This document shows positions 1-5,870 of a stretch of 7,723 nucleotides of DNA, in pieces. Within the stretch, counting starts at the first letter, position 1; each line of letters begins with the position of its first letter. The notes below the pieces were generated by a model. It was not told where the DNA came from, ran no database searches, and saw only the letters and a program-made list of their open reading frames with translations. A program made the position numbers and the translations under genes. Source of the stretch: Rhodospirillales bacterium (GTDB lineage: Bacteria; Pseudomonadota; Alphaproteobacteria; Rhodospirillales; Defluviicoccaceae). The stretch is taken from positions 1-7,723 of the forward strand of contig JAUXFS010000068.1 in NCBI GenBank assembly GCA_030622775.1. Direction: 5' to 3'.

Positions 1-8
1 GAGACGAC

Positions 9-1172
9 TTGGTGGTTTCGCCCGTTGACCCGCTGGCACTGAGCCGGGCGTTGATCCGCTGCCCGAGCGTCACGCCGATCGACGCCGGCGCGCTCGACGT
101 TTTGCAGGCGGCTGTCGAGGGGTTGGGATTCGCCTGTACCCGGCTGCCGTTCTCGGAGCCCGGAACCGCGGACGTCGACAACCTCTATGCCCGGTTCGGC
201 GGACGGCCGCCGAATTTCTGTTTTGCCGGCCATACCGACGTGGTGCCGGTGGGCGACGAGGCCGCATGGACATGCGACCCGTTCGGAGGCGAGATCCGCG
301 ACGGGAGGCTCTACGGCCGCGGGACATCCGACATGAAGGCGGCGATCGCCTGCTTCACCGCCGCCGCGGGCCGCTTCCTCGCCGATCGCGGCGACGCCTT
401 CGACGGTTCGCTCAGCCTGTTGATCACCGGCGACGAGGAAGGCCCGTCGATCAATGGCACCCGCAAGGTCCTCGGATGGCTGGGCGAGCGGGGCGAGGTC
501 CTCGATGCCTGCCTGGTCGGCGAGCCGACCAACCCGAACGTCCTCGGCGAGATGATCAAGATCGGCCGCCGCGGCAGCCTCAATTGCGCTCTCACCGTCA
601 ACGGCGTCCAGGGTCACGCCGCCTACCCGCGGATGGCCGACAACCCGATCCCGCGGCTGGTGCGGATGCTCGACGCTCTCGACCACGCCCCGCTCGATCA
701 CGGCACCGAGCACTTCGGCCCCTCGACCCTGACGGTGACCACCATCGACGTCGGCAACGCCGCGACCAACGTCATTCCCGCCCGCGCCCACGCCAAGTTC
801 AACATCCGGTTCAACGACGAACAGACCCCGGAAGGCCTGAGAGCCTGGATCGAGGACCGTTGCCGGGAATTCGGCGACCGCTTCGAGCTCGACACCACCT
901 GCACCGGCGTGGCGTTCCTGAGCCCGCCCGGACGGCTCAGCCGGGCCGTCGCCGACGCGGTCCGGCGGGTGACCGGGCTGGAACCCGAGCTGAGCACCAG
1001 CGGCGGCACGTCGGACGCCCGCTTCATCAAGGACGCCTGCCCGGTCGCCGAGTTCGGCATGCCCGGCGAGACCGCGCACAAGGTGGACGAGAACATCGCC
1101 GTCGCCGACTTGGCGACGCTGACGGACATCTACGGCACGGTCCTCGACGGCTTTTTCGCTCCGGAGCGCTGA
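9..1172 (+). CDS. dapE: Succinyl-diaminopimelate desuccinylase (DapE)
   Basis: The product hydrolyses N-succinyl-LL-2,6-diaminopimelate to LL-diaminopimelate and succinate, a late cytoplasmic step of the succinylase route to meso-diaminopimelate and lysine. It is an M20-family di-zinc peptidase of 387 residues, the usual DapE length. Visible metal and catalytic residues are FAGHTDVVPVG (H75, D77), GRGTSDMK (D108, bridging Asp), ITGDEEG (E143 general base, E144), VGEPT (E172) and the C-terminal ETAHKVDE (H357). The N-terminal 'ALIRCPSVTP' and 'SGGTSDARF' near the end are typical of DapE rather than ArgE. The first possible start is TTG at 9; GTG at 12 is nearly as good and would shorten the protein by one residue. 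Only 8 bases lie upstream, so the start cannot be settled. The stop overlaps the next start by one base. Family assignment is very secure. Confidence 0.96.
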   Translation: MVVSPVDPLALSRALIRCPSVTPIDAGALDVLQAAVEGLGFACTRLPFSEPGTADVDNLYARFGGRPPNFCFAGHTDVVPVGDEAAWTCDPFGGEIRDGRLYGRGTSDMKAAIACFTAAAGRFLADRGDAFDGSLSLLITGDEEGPSINGTRKVLGWLGERGEVLDACLVGEPTNPNVLGEMIKIGRRGSLNCALTVNGVQGHAAYPRMADNPIPRLVRMLDALDHAPLDHGTEHFGPSTLTVTTIDVGNAATNVIPARAHAKFNIRFNDEQTPEGLRAWIEDRCREFGDRFELDTTCTGVAFLSPPGRLSRAVADAVRRVTGLEPELSTSGGTSDARFIKDACPVAEFGMPGETAHKVDENIAVADLATLTDIYGTVLDGFFAPER

Positions 1173-1738
1173 TGCCGACGCTCCAGCAAACGGTGATGGC
1201 AATCTACGGGGCCTACCGCCTGGCGCGGCTCGATGCGGCCGGCATGTCGTACTTCGACACCTCGGTCGCCGGATTCTGGCGGTCGTTTTTCGCCGCCGCG
1301 ATCATCGTCCCCTTCTACGCGATGTTGCTGGCGATCCGCTTTCCGATCATCGCGGCGGATGCCGATCCGACCCGGTTCGTCCTTACCGAATCCATCGCCT
1401 ACGTGGTGTCCTGGACCGCGTACCCGCTGGTGATGGCTTCGCTGACCCAGACGCTCGGGTGCCGGAGCCGGTTTCAGGGCTACATCATCGCCTACAACTG
1501 GTCGATGGTCCTGCAGATTGCTCTCGTTCTATTCATTGCCCTTCTCTCGACCACGGGCGTCGTTCCCAAGGAAGCCGGCCAATTCCTCTCGTTGGCGACC
1601 TACCTGGTGATTCTCGGGTATGTCTGGTTCATCGCCCGGATCGCACTGGGGGTGCCGGCGCTGACCGCCGCCGGCATCGTCGCGCTCGACATCGGACTCA
1701 GCTATTTCATCGACTATTTCGCCGACAGGCTCTACTGA
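1172..1738 (+). CDS. Multi-pass membrane protein of unknown function, coupled to dapE
   Basis: This is a 188-residue protein that I do not recognise with certainty. It has a short cytoplasmic-looking N-terminus (1-35) followed by about five hydrophobic stretches, at roughly 38-55, 73-91, 108-126, 139-159 and 163-184. The architecture loosely recalls small Yip1-like integral membrane proteins, but that is only an impression. No catalytic motif is evident. The start is ATG at 1172, whose A is the last base of the dapE stop (TGATG). A GGAG at 1163-1166, five bases upstream, serves as ribosome binding site inside dapE. The arrangement indicates co-transcription and reinitiation after dapE, but a role in lysine or cell-wall synthesis is only inferred from this. 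The reading frame stays open upstream inside dapE, but that part encodes an Arg/Pro-rich shadow peptide and is not real protein. Confidence 0.82.
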   Translation: MPTLQQTVMAIYGAYRLARLDAAGMSYFDTSVAGFWRSFFAAAIIVPFYAMLLAIRFPIIAADADPTRFVLTESIAYVVSWTAYPLVMASLTQTLGCRSRFQGYIIAYNWSMVLQIALVLFIALLSTTGVVPKEAGQFLSLATYLVILGYVWFIARIALGVPALTAAGIVALDIGLSYFIDYFADRLY

Positions 1739-1757
1739 CCCCTCGGCTCAGGAGGGC
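1739..1757. other. Convergent junction with a short hairpin
   Basis: Only 9 bases (1739-1747) separate the stop of the + strand membrane-protein gene from the stop of the - strand transporter gene. A five-base inverted repeat, CCCTC (1740-1744) and GAGGG (1752-1756) with a seven-base loop, spans the junction and reaches into the end of the transporter gene. No T-run follows on either strand, so it is at best a weak bidirectional terminator or transcription pause. Transcripts from the two sides probably overlap. Confidence 0.25.
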
Positions 1758-2968
1758 CGGTCCGCCCGACGACACCAAACCAGGAGCATGAACGCGGCGA
1801 AGGCGGCGGCCGCCGTCACCGCGATCACCGCCGCCATCGGCAACTGCGAGGTCGGGACGAAGGCGCCGACCACCAGGCTGGCGGTGCCGGCGACGGCCAT
1901 CTGCAGGAAACCCAGCACCGCCGAAGCGGTGCCGGCGATCCGCGGGAACGGCGCCAATGCGCCGGCGAAGCCATTGGCAAGGACGATCCCCATGCCGGCG
2001 GTGAACACCATCATCGGTACGACGATCTGGGCGATGCCAATGGCGCCCGCGAGCGCGATCGCCGCCATCGCGCCACCACCGGCAAGGCACAGGCTGACTC
2101 CGGCCGCCAGCATCCGATCGATGCCGTGACGTTGGGTCAGACGACCGGCGGCGAGGCTTCCCGTGAGGAAGCCGGCGACGTTGAGGATGGCGAGCATGCC
2201 GAACTGTGCCGGACCGAGCCCGAGAAGATCGATGAATATGAACGGCGAACCGGCGGCGAAAGCCATCAGCCCGGCGAAGACGAAAGCGACCGCGAGGGAG
2301 TAGCCATAGTAGGCCGGGCTCGACAGCAGCACACCGTATGCGCGGCCGAGGCTTCGGAGATTGAGCGGGCCGGCGTCGGTATGAGCGTTGGTCTCCTCCA
2401 GAAGCGCCCACACCCCGACCAGGATCACCACGCCGACGACGCACAGAAAAACAAAAGCGGCGCGCCAGCCGAACCACACTTGCAGGTAGCCGCCGATGAT
2501 CGGCGCCACCGCCGGCGAGATGGCGAGGGCGACGCCGATGTAGGCCATCGCCTTCGCCGAGCGGGTCGGCCCGTAGACGTCGCGGACGATCGCCCGGCCG
2601 AGGACCGGGCCCGCGCACGCCGCCATCCCTTGCGCCAGGCGGCCGGCGATCAGCCCCTCGATTGTGGTGGCGAAGGTGCAGGCGATGCTGGCGGCGACGT
2701 ACAGGGCGATGCCGACGAGCAACACCGGCCGCCGGCCGAAACGGTCGGAGAGCGGTCCGTAGACCAACTGGCCGACGGCGAAGCCGAACAGGAACATCGA
2801 GAGGGTCAGGTTGACCTTCTCCGCGTCGGTCGCCAGCGACTCGACCAGGGACGGCAGCGAAGGAATGTAGATCGAAGTGGAGATCTGCCCCAGCGCCACC
2901 AGCGCCGTGAGCAAGGCGCCAACGGAAAGGGATTCGGGGTGCGGCTTCGGGCCGGACAAGCGCAGCAT
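1748..2968 (-). CDS. MFS drug-resistance transporter, Bcr/CflA type
   Basis: A 406-residue inner-membrane protein of the major facilitator superfamily, DHA1 group, with about twelve hydrophobic segments. Family marks are the 'IYIPSLPSL' loop after TM1 (33-41), motif A GPLSDRFGRRP between TM2 and TM3 (71-81), 'GRAIVRDVYG' in TM4 and the following loop (124-133), which is characteristic of the Bcr/CflA subfamily, and the motif C-like 'SPAVAPIIGG' in TM5 (151-160). By homology it is a proton-driven exporter of small hydrophobic drugs or metabolites. The substrate cannot be read from sequence. It lies 59 bases downstream of ada on the same strand. The start is ATG at 2968; the Shine-Dalgarno sequence is poor (AAAGCGGG directly before ATG), and an extended -10-like element sits so close that the mRNA could be nearly leaderless. 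I find no frameshift or truncation. Confidence 0.93.
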   Translation of the reverse strand: MLRLSGPKPHPESLSVGALLTALVALGQISTSIYIPSLPSLVESLATDAEKVNLTLSMFLFGFAVGQLVYGPLSDRFGRRPVLLVGIALYVAASIACTFATTIEGLIAGRLAQGMAACAGPVLGRAIVRDVYGPTRSAKAMAYIGVALAISPAVAPIIGGYLQVWFGWRAAFVFLCVVGVVILVGVWALLEETNAHTDAGPLNLRSLGRAYGVLLSSPAYYGYSLAVAFVFAGLMAFAAGSPFIFIDLLGLGPAQFGMLAILNVAGFLTGSLAAGRLTQRHGIDRMLAAGVSLCLAGGGAMAAIALAGAIGIAQIVVPMMVFTAGMGIVLANGFAGALAPFPRIAGTASAVLGFLQMAVAGTASLVVGAFVPTSQLPMAAVIAVTAAAAFAAFMLLVWCRRADRPS

Positions 2969-2973
2969 CCCGC

Positions 2974-2982
2974 TTTATACCA
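2974..2982 (-). promoter_or_regulatory. Possible extended -10 promoter for the MFS gene
   Basis: On the - strand the sequence TGGTATAAA matches the extended -10 form (TGn followed by a TATAAT-like hexamer; hexamer at 2974-2979) and stands out in an otherwise GC-rich region. No good -35 hexamer is visible 16-18 bases upstream. The hexamer is only five bases from the ATG at 2968, so initiation at the usual distance would begin at or next to the start codon. This is motif reading only. Confidence 0.3.
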
Positions 2983-2983
2983 A

Positions 2984-2998
2984 CACTCATTGATAGTG
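2984..2998. promoter_or_regulatory. Weak AT-rich dyad upstream of the MFS gene
   Basis: CACT (2984-2987) and AGTG (2995-2998) form a four-base inverted repeat around an AT-rich centre, immediately upstream of the possible -10 of the transporter gene. The position would suit a repressor operator, since drug-efflux genes are often controlled by small repressors. The arms are short and no regulator gene is in the window, so this is tentative. Confidence 0.15.
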
Positions 2999-3011
2999 AC
3001 CTACGGCAGTT

Positions 3012-3030
3012 TGACCGCCTGGGCCGGTCA
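3012..3030 (-). terminator. Hairpin overlapping the ada stop codon
   Basis: A perfect six-base inverted repeat, TGACCG / CGGTCA, with a seven-base loop begins at the ada stop codon (3028-3030) and ends in the 59-base gap before the transporter gene. No U-tract follows on the - strand, so it is not a canonical intrinsic terminator. It could pause polymerase, protect the ada mRNA 3' end or have no role. The rest of the gap (2969-3011) holds only the candidate promoter elements of the next gene. Confidence 0.3.
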
Positions 3031-4107
3031 GCCCCCGCGTTCGCGCTCGAGCAACGCCTTCTTACGCTCGACCCCCCAGCGATAGCCGTGCATCTTGCCG
3101 TCACCGCCGACCGCCCGATGACAGGGCACCACCAGCGAGACGGGATTGGTGGCGCAGGCGCGTCCCACCGCGCGGGCGGCGCCGGGTTGGCCGAGGGCGG
3201 CGGCGATCTCGCCATAGGTGCGGGTTTCGCCCGCCGGAATCGCCTGCAGCTCTCGCCATACCCGCCACTGGAACGCCGTCGCCCGGATGTCGAGCGGCAG
3301 GTCGGCGTGGGGCGTGCCGGCGTCGGCCAGTTCGAGAACGGCGCCGACCCATTCGGCGAGGGCACCGTCGTCGCGGCCGATCTCGGCCTCGGGGAACTCG
3401 TTTTCCAGTTCCGCCTCGAGGAAAGCCTCGGTATCGCCGAGCGACACCATGCAAATGCCCCGTTCGGTCGCCGCCACCAGCAGCCGGCCGAGCGACCCCA
3501 CCCGGGAGTGCGCGACGACCGTGTAGGCGATGCGGGCGCCGCGACCGCCCTTGGCATACGAGGCCGGGGTCATCCCCAGGTGCGCCGGCGCCTTCTCGTA
3601 GAGCCGGCTCGACGACCCGTAGCCGGCGCCATAGAGAGCCATCGTCACCGGCTCGCCCTCCTTCAACGATTGCTTCAGCCGGCCGAGTCGCACCGCCTCC
3701 GCGTACTGGCGCGGCGAGACCCCCATCATCGCCTTGAACAGCCGTTGCAGATGGTGGGGGCTGATCCCGACGGCGGATCCCAGTTGGTCCAGGGTGGGGA
3801 CACCCTCGTCGCGGGTTTCGATCGTTCGGCAAACCGTTCTGATCGTGGCGACGCGGGGATCGGCGGCCTCCGCGCGCTCCGGCCGGCAACGCTTGCACGG
3901 CCTGTAGCCGGCCTGGACCGCCGCCTCGGGAACGGCGAAGAAGCTCACCTGGGCGCGGCCCGCCCTACGGCTGGGACAGGACGGGCGGCAAAACACGCCG
4001 GTCGAGCGCACGGCGTAGACGAAGGCGCCATCGCATCGGGCGTCGCGGTCGAGCACCGCCCGCCAGCGCTGCTCGTCGGTGTCGGGGAAGGGGAGAATAT
4101 TGTTCAT
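3028..4107 (-). CDS. ada: Ada: DNA alkylation repair methyltransferase and transcriptional activator
   Basis: The 359-residue product repairs alkylated DNA by irreversible methyl transfer to its own cysteines and activates the adaptive-response genes. The domains are in full-length Ada order. The N-terminal zinc and methylphosphotriester domain has C40, C44, C71 and C74 (FCRPSCPSR, RPCKRC); C40 matches E. coli C38, the methyl acceptor. An AraC-type helix-turn-helix follows at about 86-185 (LGSAVGISPHHLQRLFK). The last part is the O6-methylguanine-DNA methyltransferase domain, with active site VVPCHR (C329; E. coli C321) and 'TYGEIAAALGQPGAARAVGRA' before it. All key residues are present. The frame is open further upstream but that stretch is a shadow of the ygjP-type gene, so ATG at 4107 is chosen; its ribosome site is weak (GGCGGG). 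A candidate Ada operator lies 42 bases upstream, which suggests positive autoregulation. Confidence 0.96.
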   Translation of the reverse strand: MNNILPFPDTDEQRWRAVLDRDARCDGAFVYAVRSTGVFCRPSCPSRRAGRAQVSFFAVPEAAVQAGYRPCKRCRPERAEAADPRVATIRTVCRTIETRDEGVPTLDQLGSAVGISPHHLQRLFKAMMGVSPRQYAEAVRLGRLKQSLKEGEPVTMALYGAGYGSSSRLYEKAPAHLGMTPASYAKGGRGARIAYTVVAHSRVGSLGRLLVAATERGICMVSLGDTEAFLEAELENEFPEAEIGRDDGALAEWVGAVLELADAGTPHADLPLDIRATAFQWRVWRELQAIPAGETRTYGEIAAALGQPGAARAVGRACATNPVSLVVPCHRAVGGDGKMHGYRWGVERKKALLERERGG

Positions 4108-4135
4108 CCCGCCATCGTAACCGCGGCGGCGCCGA

Positions 4136-4141
4136 AATCTA
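4136..4141 (-). promoter_or_regulatory. Candidate -10 element of the ada promoter
   Basis: TAGATT on the - strand resembles a -10 hexamer. It lies eight bases downstream of the AAT-N6-GCAA box, so the box would cover the -35 position, as reported for the E. coli alkA promoter. The -35 hexamer itself is not recognisable (GAAATT at 17-base spacing), which would be consistent with a promoter that depends on an activator. The inferred 5' leader is about 25 bases. Confidence 0.35.
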
Positions 4142-4149
4142 TCCGAAGC

Positions 4150-4162
4150 TTGCGGTCGAATT
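4150..4162 (-). promoter_or_regulatory. Ada box (AAT-N6-GCAA) upstream of ada
   Basis: The - strand reads AATTCGACCGCAA, an exact fit to the A-box/B-box pattern AAT-N6-GCAA described for methylated Ada binding in E. coli. The flanking G also agrees with the E. coli ada operator as I remember it. It is 42 bases upstream of the ada ATG, inside the 71-base gap behind the ygjP-type gene. The position next to the gene for the very protein that binds this motif makes a chance match unlikely, but binding is not shown. Confidence 0.6.
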
Positions 4163-4169
4163 TCGCCGC
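4152..4169 (-). repeat. Hairpin-forming inverted repeat overlapping the Ada box
   Basis: GCGGCGAAATTCGACCGC can fold with seven base pairs and one bulged A (GCGG/CCGC outer stem, CGA/TCG inner stem, loop AAT). It starts nine bases after the ygjP-type stop codon and overlaps the Ada box. No U-run follows, so it is not a standard terminator. It may only reflect the composition of the operator region. Confidence 0.25.
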
Positions 4170-4178
4170 TCGTTGGTA

Positions 4179-4913
4179 TCACCCGTAGCGATGCAGGCTC
4201 CGTCCGTGACGGCGCAGCCAGGCGCGGCTGCCGGCGACGTCCTCGGTCAGCGCCGCCACCGTGCGCCAGAAACTCGGGCCATGGTCGCGATGGGTCAGGT
4301 GGGCGACTTCGTGGGCGACGACGTAGTCGAGCACGACCACGGGCGCCATCACCAGCCGCCACGAGAACGACAGGTTTCCCGTCGCCGAGCACGATCCCCA
4401 GCGCGAGCGGGTATCGCGGACGGTGATCCGCCCGGGCGCGCGCCCGAGGGTCGCCGCCTTGTCGCCGACCCGCGCGCCGATCTCCACCCGGGCCTGGCGA
4501 CGCAGCCAATCGGCGACCCGCCGCGGCAGATCCTCGGCCCGACCGGCGACGATGATCTCGCCGCCTTCGCGCCGAACGGCGGGAAAGGTCCGGGCGTGGT
4601 GGCGGAGGCGATGGTCTTGGCCGAGAAACGGCAGCACCGCACCGTCTTCGAACGCCACCCTGGGCGGGATCGCCGCGAGGCGGCGGGCGATCCACCCGGC
4701 GTGATTGCGGGCCAGGGTGATGCCCTCGTCGAACGACGCCCGCTCGGGGATCGTCACCACCGCCCCGTCGCCTTCGGCGGCGAGCCGCAGAATGATCCGC
4801 CGCGCTCGCGGGTGCCGGCGTACGGTGAGGAGCACGGCGCGGGCGTCGAGGTCGAGGACGACCGTGTGCTGCCGTGGCCGCAAGCGGGACCGCAGCGGTG
4901 ACAGGAGCCTCAC
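4179..4913 (-). CDS. YgjP-type zinc metallopeptidase (UPF/DUF45 family)
   Basis: A 244-residue soluble protein of the YgjP-like metallopeptidase domain family (formerly DUF45). Visible marks are RWGSCS (171-176), a family signature, then 'LDYVVAHEVAHL' with the zinc-binding HEVAH (H201, E202, H205) and a third His in 'HRDHGPSFW' (H211). There is no signal peptide and no membrane segment. The fold belongs to the zincin group with SprT/WLM-like proteases; the substrate is unknown. The start chosen is GTG at 4913, which overlaps the stop of the upstream gene in GTGA. The frame is open for 34 more codons upstream, but those lie inside the DapA-like gene and give an unlikely Arg/Pro-rich leader. 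No Shine-Dalgarno sequence is visible before the GTG, so translation is probably coupled to the upstream gene. Confidence 0.88.
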   Translation of the reverse strand: MRLLSPLRSRLRPRQHTVVLDLDARAVLLTVRRHPRARRIILRLAAEGDGAVVTIPERASFDEGITLARNHAGWIARRLAAIPPRVAFEDGAVLPFLGQDHRLRHHARTFPAVRREGGEIIVAGRAEDLPRRVADWLRRQARVEIGARVGDKAATLGRAPGRITVRDTRSRWGSCSATGNLSFSWRLVMAPVVVLDYVVAHEVAHLTHRDHGPSFWRTVAALTEDVAGSRAWLRRHGRSLHRYG

Positions 4914-5830
4914 GGTGCCGGCGGCGGGTTGAAATCGAGGCTTTCGAGGGTGATGAACAGGTCGGCGGCGCGGGTGGCGCTCAGTCGCGTCAGCGGCGGC
5001 CGGATATTGAACCACTCGTCATCACCGGTATGGCGAGCCATGACCTCCTTGAGCGCCGCGGTGAGCGGCAACGCCGAGATCGCGTTGCGCACCGCCGTCA
5101 GCCGCGCCTGGACTCGCTCCGCCGTCTCGACGTCGCCCTGCCGCCAGGCGGCGAACACTTCCGCGCCGAGGAAAGCGGCGACGTTGCTAACCGCGGTGAT
5201 GCATCCCACGCCGCCCTCCTTGAGCAGCGGCAACAGGAACTCGTCCGAGCCGCTCAAAACGCCGAAGCCGGGAAAGGCGTGGGCATTGCGGATCATGTTG
5301 TGGACGTCCCCGGAGCTGTCCTTCATTCCGGCCACCGTATCCGGATACCGCTTGAGCAGCCTCTCGATCAGGTCGTGACCAAGAAACACGCCGGACATCT
5401 GCGGGAAGTGATAGAGGTAAATCCGCAGCCGAGGGTCGCCCACCCGTTCGATGACCTCGGCGTAGGACGCGAACAGCCCATCGTCGCTGACGTTCTTGTA
5501 ATAGAACGGCGGCAGCATCAGCACCCCCGCCGCGCCGAGTTCCACCGCCTTGCGGGTCAGCCTGACGGTATCGGTCAGCGCGCAGCATCCGGTGCCCGGC
5601 ATCAACACGTTGCCCGGAATGCCATCCTCGATCAGGTCTTCGAGCAGTCGTACCCGCTCGTCCACCGAGAACGAGTTGGCCTCGCCGGTGGTGCCCAGCA
5701 CCGAAAGGCCGTCGCAGCCATTGTCGCGGAGCCACCGGCAGTGGCGGGCGATCGCCGCGCGGTCGGGCGCGAGGTCGCCGTCGAGCGGCGTCAGCACCGC
5801 GGCGAATACACCTTGAACGGATGAGTTCAT
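4910..5830 (-). CDS. DapA/N-acetylneuraminate lyase family aldolase, substrate unknown
   Basis: A 306-residue class I aldolase with a TIM-barrel fold, of the family that condenses or splits a keto acid such as pyruvate through a lysine Schiff base. The Schiff-base lysine is K170 (VAGMKDSSGD). The proton-relay residues are present: T47 in GTTGE (46-50), Y111 in PPFYYK and Y140 in YLYHFPQMSG. In true DapA the loop after this Tyr carries an Arg (E. coli R138) that binds the carboxylate of aspartate semialdehyde; here the position is M145. The loop (YHFPQMSGV) and 'SGD...M' after the lysine resemble N-acetylneuraminate lyase more. It is therefore probably not the lysine-pathway DapA. The start is ATG at 5830 with a strong AAAGGGGG ribosome site six bases upstream. 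It follows the YcgN-type gene by 36 bases and overlaps the next gene by four. Confidence 0.88.
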   Translation of the reverse strand: MNSSVQGVFAAVLTPLDGDLAPDRAAIARHCRWLRDNGCDGLSVLGTTGEANSFSVDERVRLLEDLIEDGIPGNVLMPGTGCCALTDTVRLTRKAVELGAAGVLMLPPFYYKNVSDDGLFASYAEVIERVGDPRLRIYLYHFPQMSGVFLGHDLIERLLKRYPDTVAGMKDSSGDVHNMIRNAHAFPGFGVLSGSDEFLLPLLKEGGVGCITAVSNVAAFLGAEVFAAWRQGDVETAERVQARLTAVRNAISALPLTAALKEVMARHTGDDEWFNIRPPLTRLSATRAADLFITLESLDFNPPPAP

Positions 5831-5836
5831 TTTCAG

Positions 5837-5844
5837 CCCCCTTT
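5837..5844 (-). promoter_or_regulatory. Strong ribosome binding site of the DapA-like gene
   Basis: AAAGGGGG on the - strand lies six bases before the ATG at 5830. It is among the best Shine-Dalgarno sequences in the window and fixes the start of the DapA-like protein. By contrast the gene downstream of it (GTG at 4913) has none. Confidence 0.65.
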
Positions 5845-5851
5845 ATCGTCT

Positions 5852-5870
5852 CTCAGAGCCGGGCTCTCAG
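5852..5870 (-). repeat. Hairpin at the stop of the YcgN-type gene
   Basis: On the - strand CTGAGAGCCCGGCTCTGAG contains a perfect six-base inverted repeat (AGAGCC/GGCTCT, 5855-5867), extended by two further pairs after one mismatch. As RNA it gives a stem of about seven pairs with a CCG loop. It overlaps the stop codon (5867-5869) and ends seven bases before the ribosome site of the DapA-like gene. No U-run follows, so a role in mRNA processing, stability or translation is more likely than termination. Confidence 0.35.

Noticed and set aside
266..1171. N-terminal extension of the membrane protein through dapE
   Set aside because: The frame is open but encodes an Arg/Pro-rich out-of-frame reading of dapE; the ATG at 1172 with GGAG upstream is the sensible start.
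1739..1757. Intrinsic terminator between the convergent genes
   Set aside because: The stem is just five pairs and no T-run follows on either strand; it is kept only as a weak hairpin.
2126..3085. Long + strand open frame (319 codons) opposite the MFS gene
   Set aside because: It is antisense to a clear transporter, rich in Arg, Glu and Gln with no family resemblance, and is explained by scarce stop codons in GC-rich DNA.
3088..4188. Long + strand open frame (366 codons) opposite ada
   Set aside because: The opposite strand carries all Ada motifs; this frame has a low-complexity Arg/Gly/Ala composition and no domain.
4108..4695. N-terminal extension of Ada into the ygjP-type gene on the same strand
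   Set aside because: Ada starts about 39 residues before its first zinc cysteine (C40) when ATG 4107 is used, matching E. coli; the upstream part is low-complexity shadow of the other gene and would also swallow the Ada box.
4874..5824. Long + strand open frame (316 codons) opposite the DapA-like gene
   Set aside because: It is a shadow of a gene with intact catalytic residues and a strong ribosome site; composition is that of an antisense frame.
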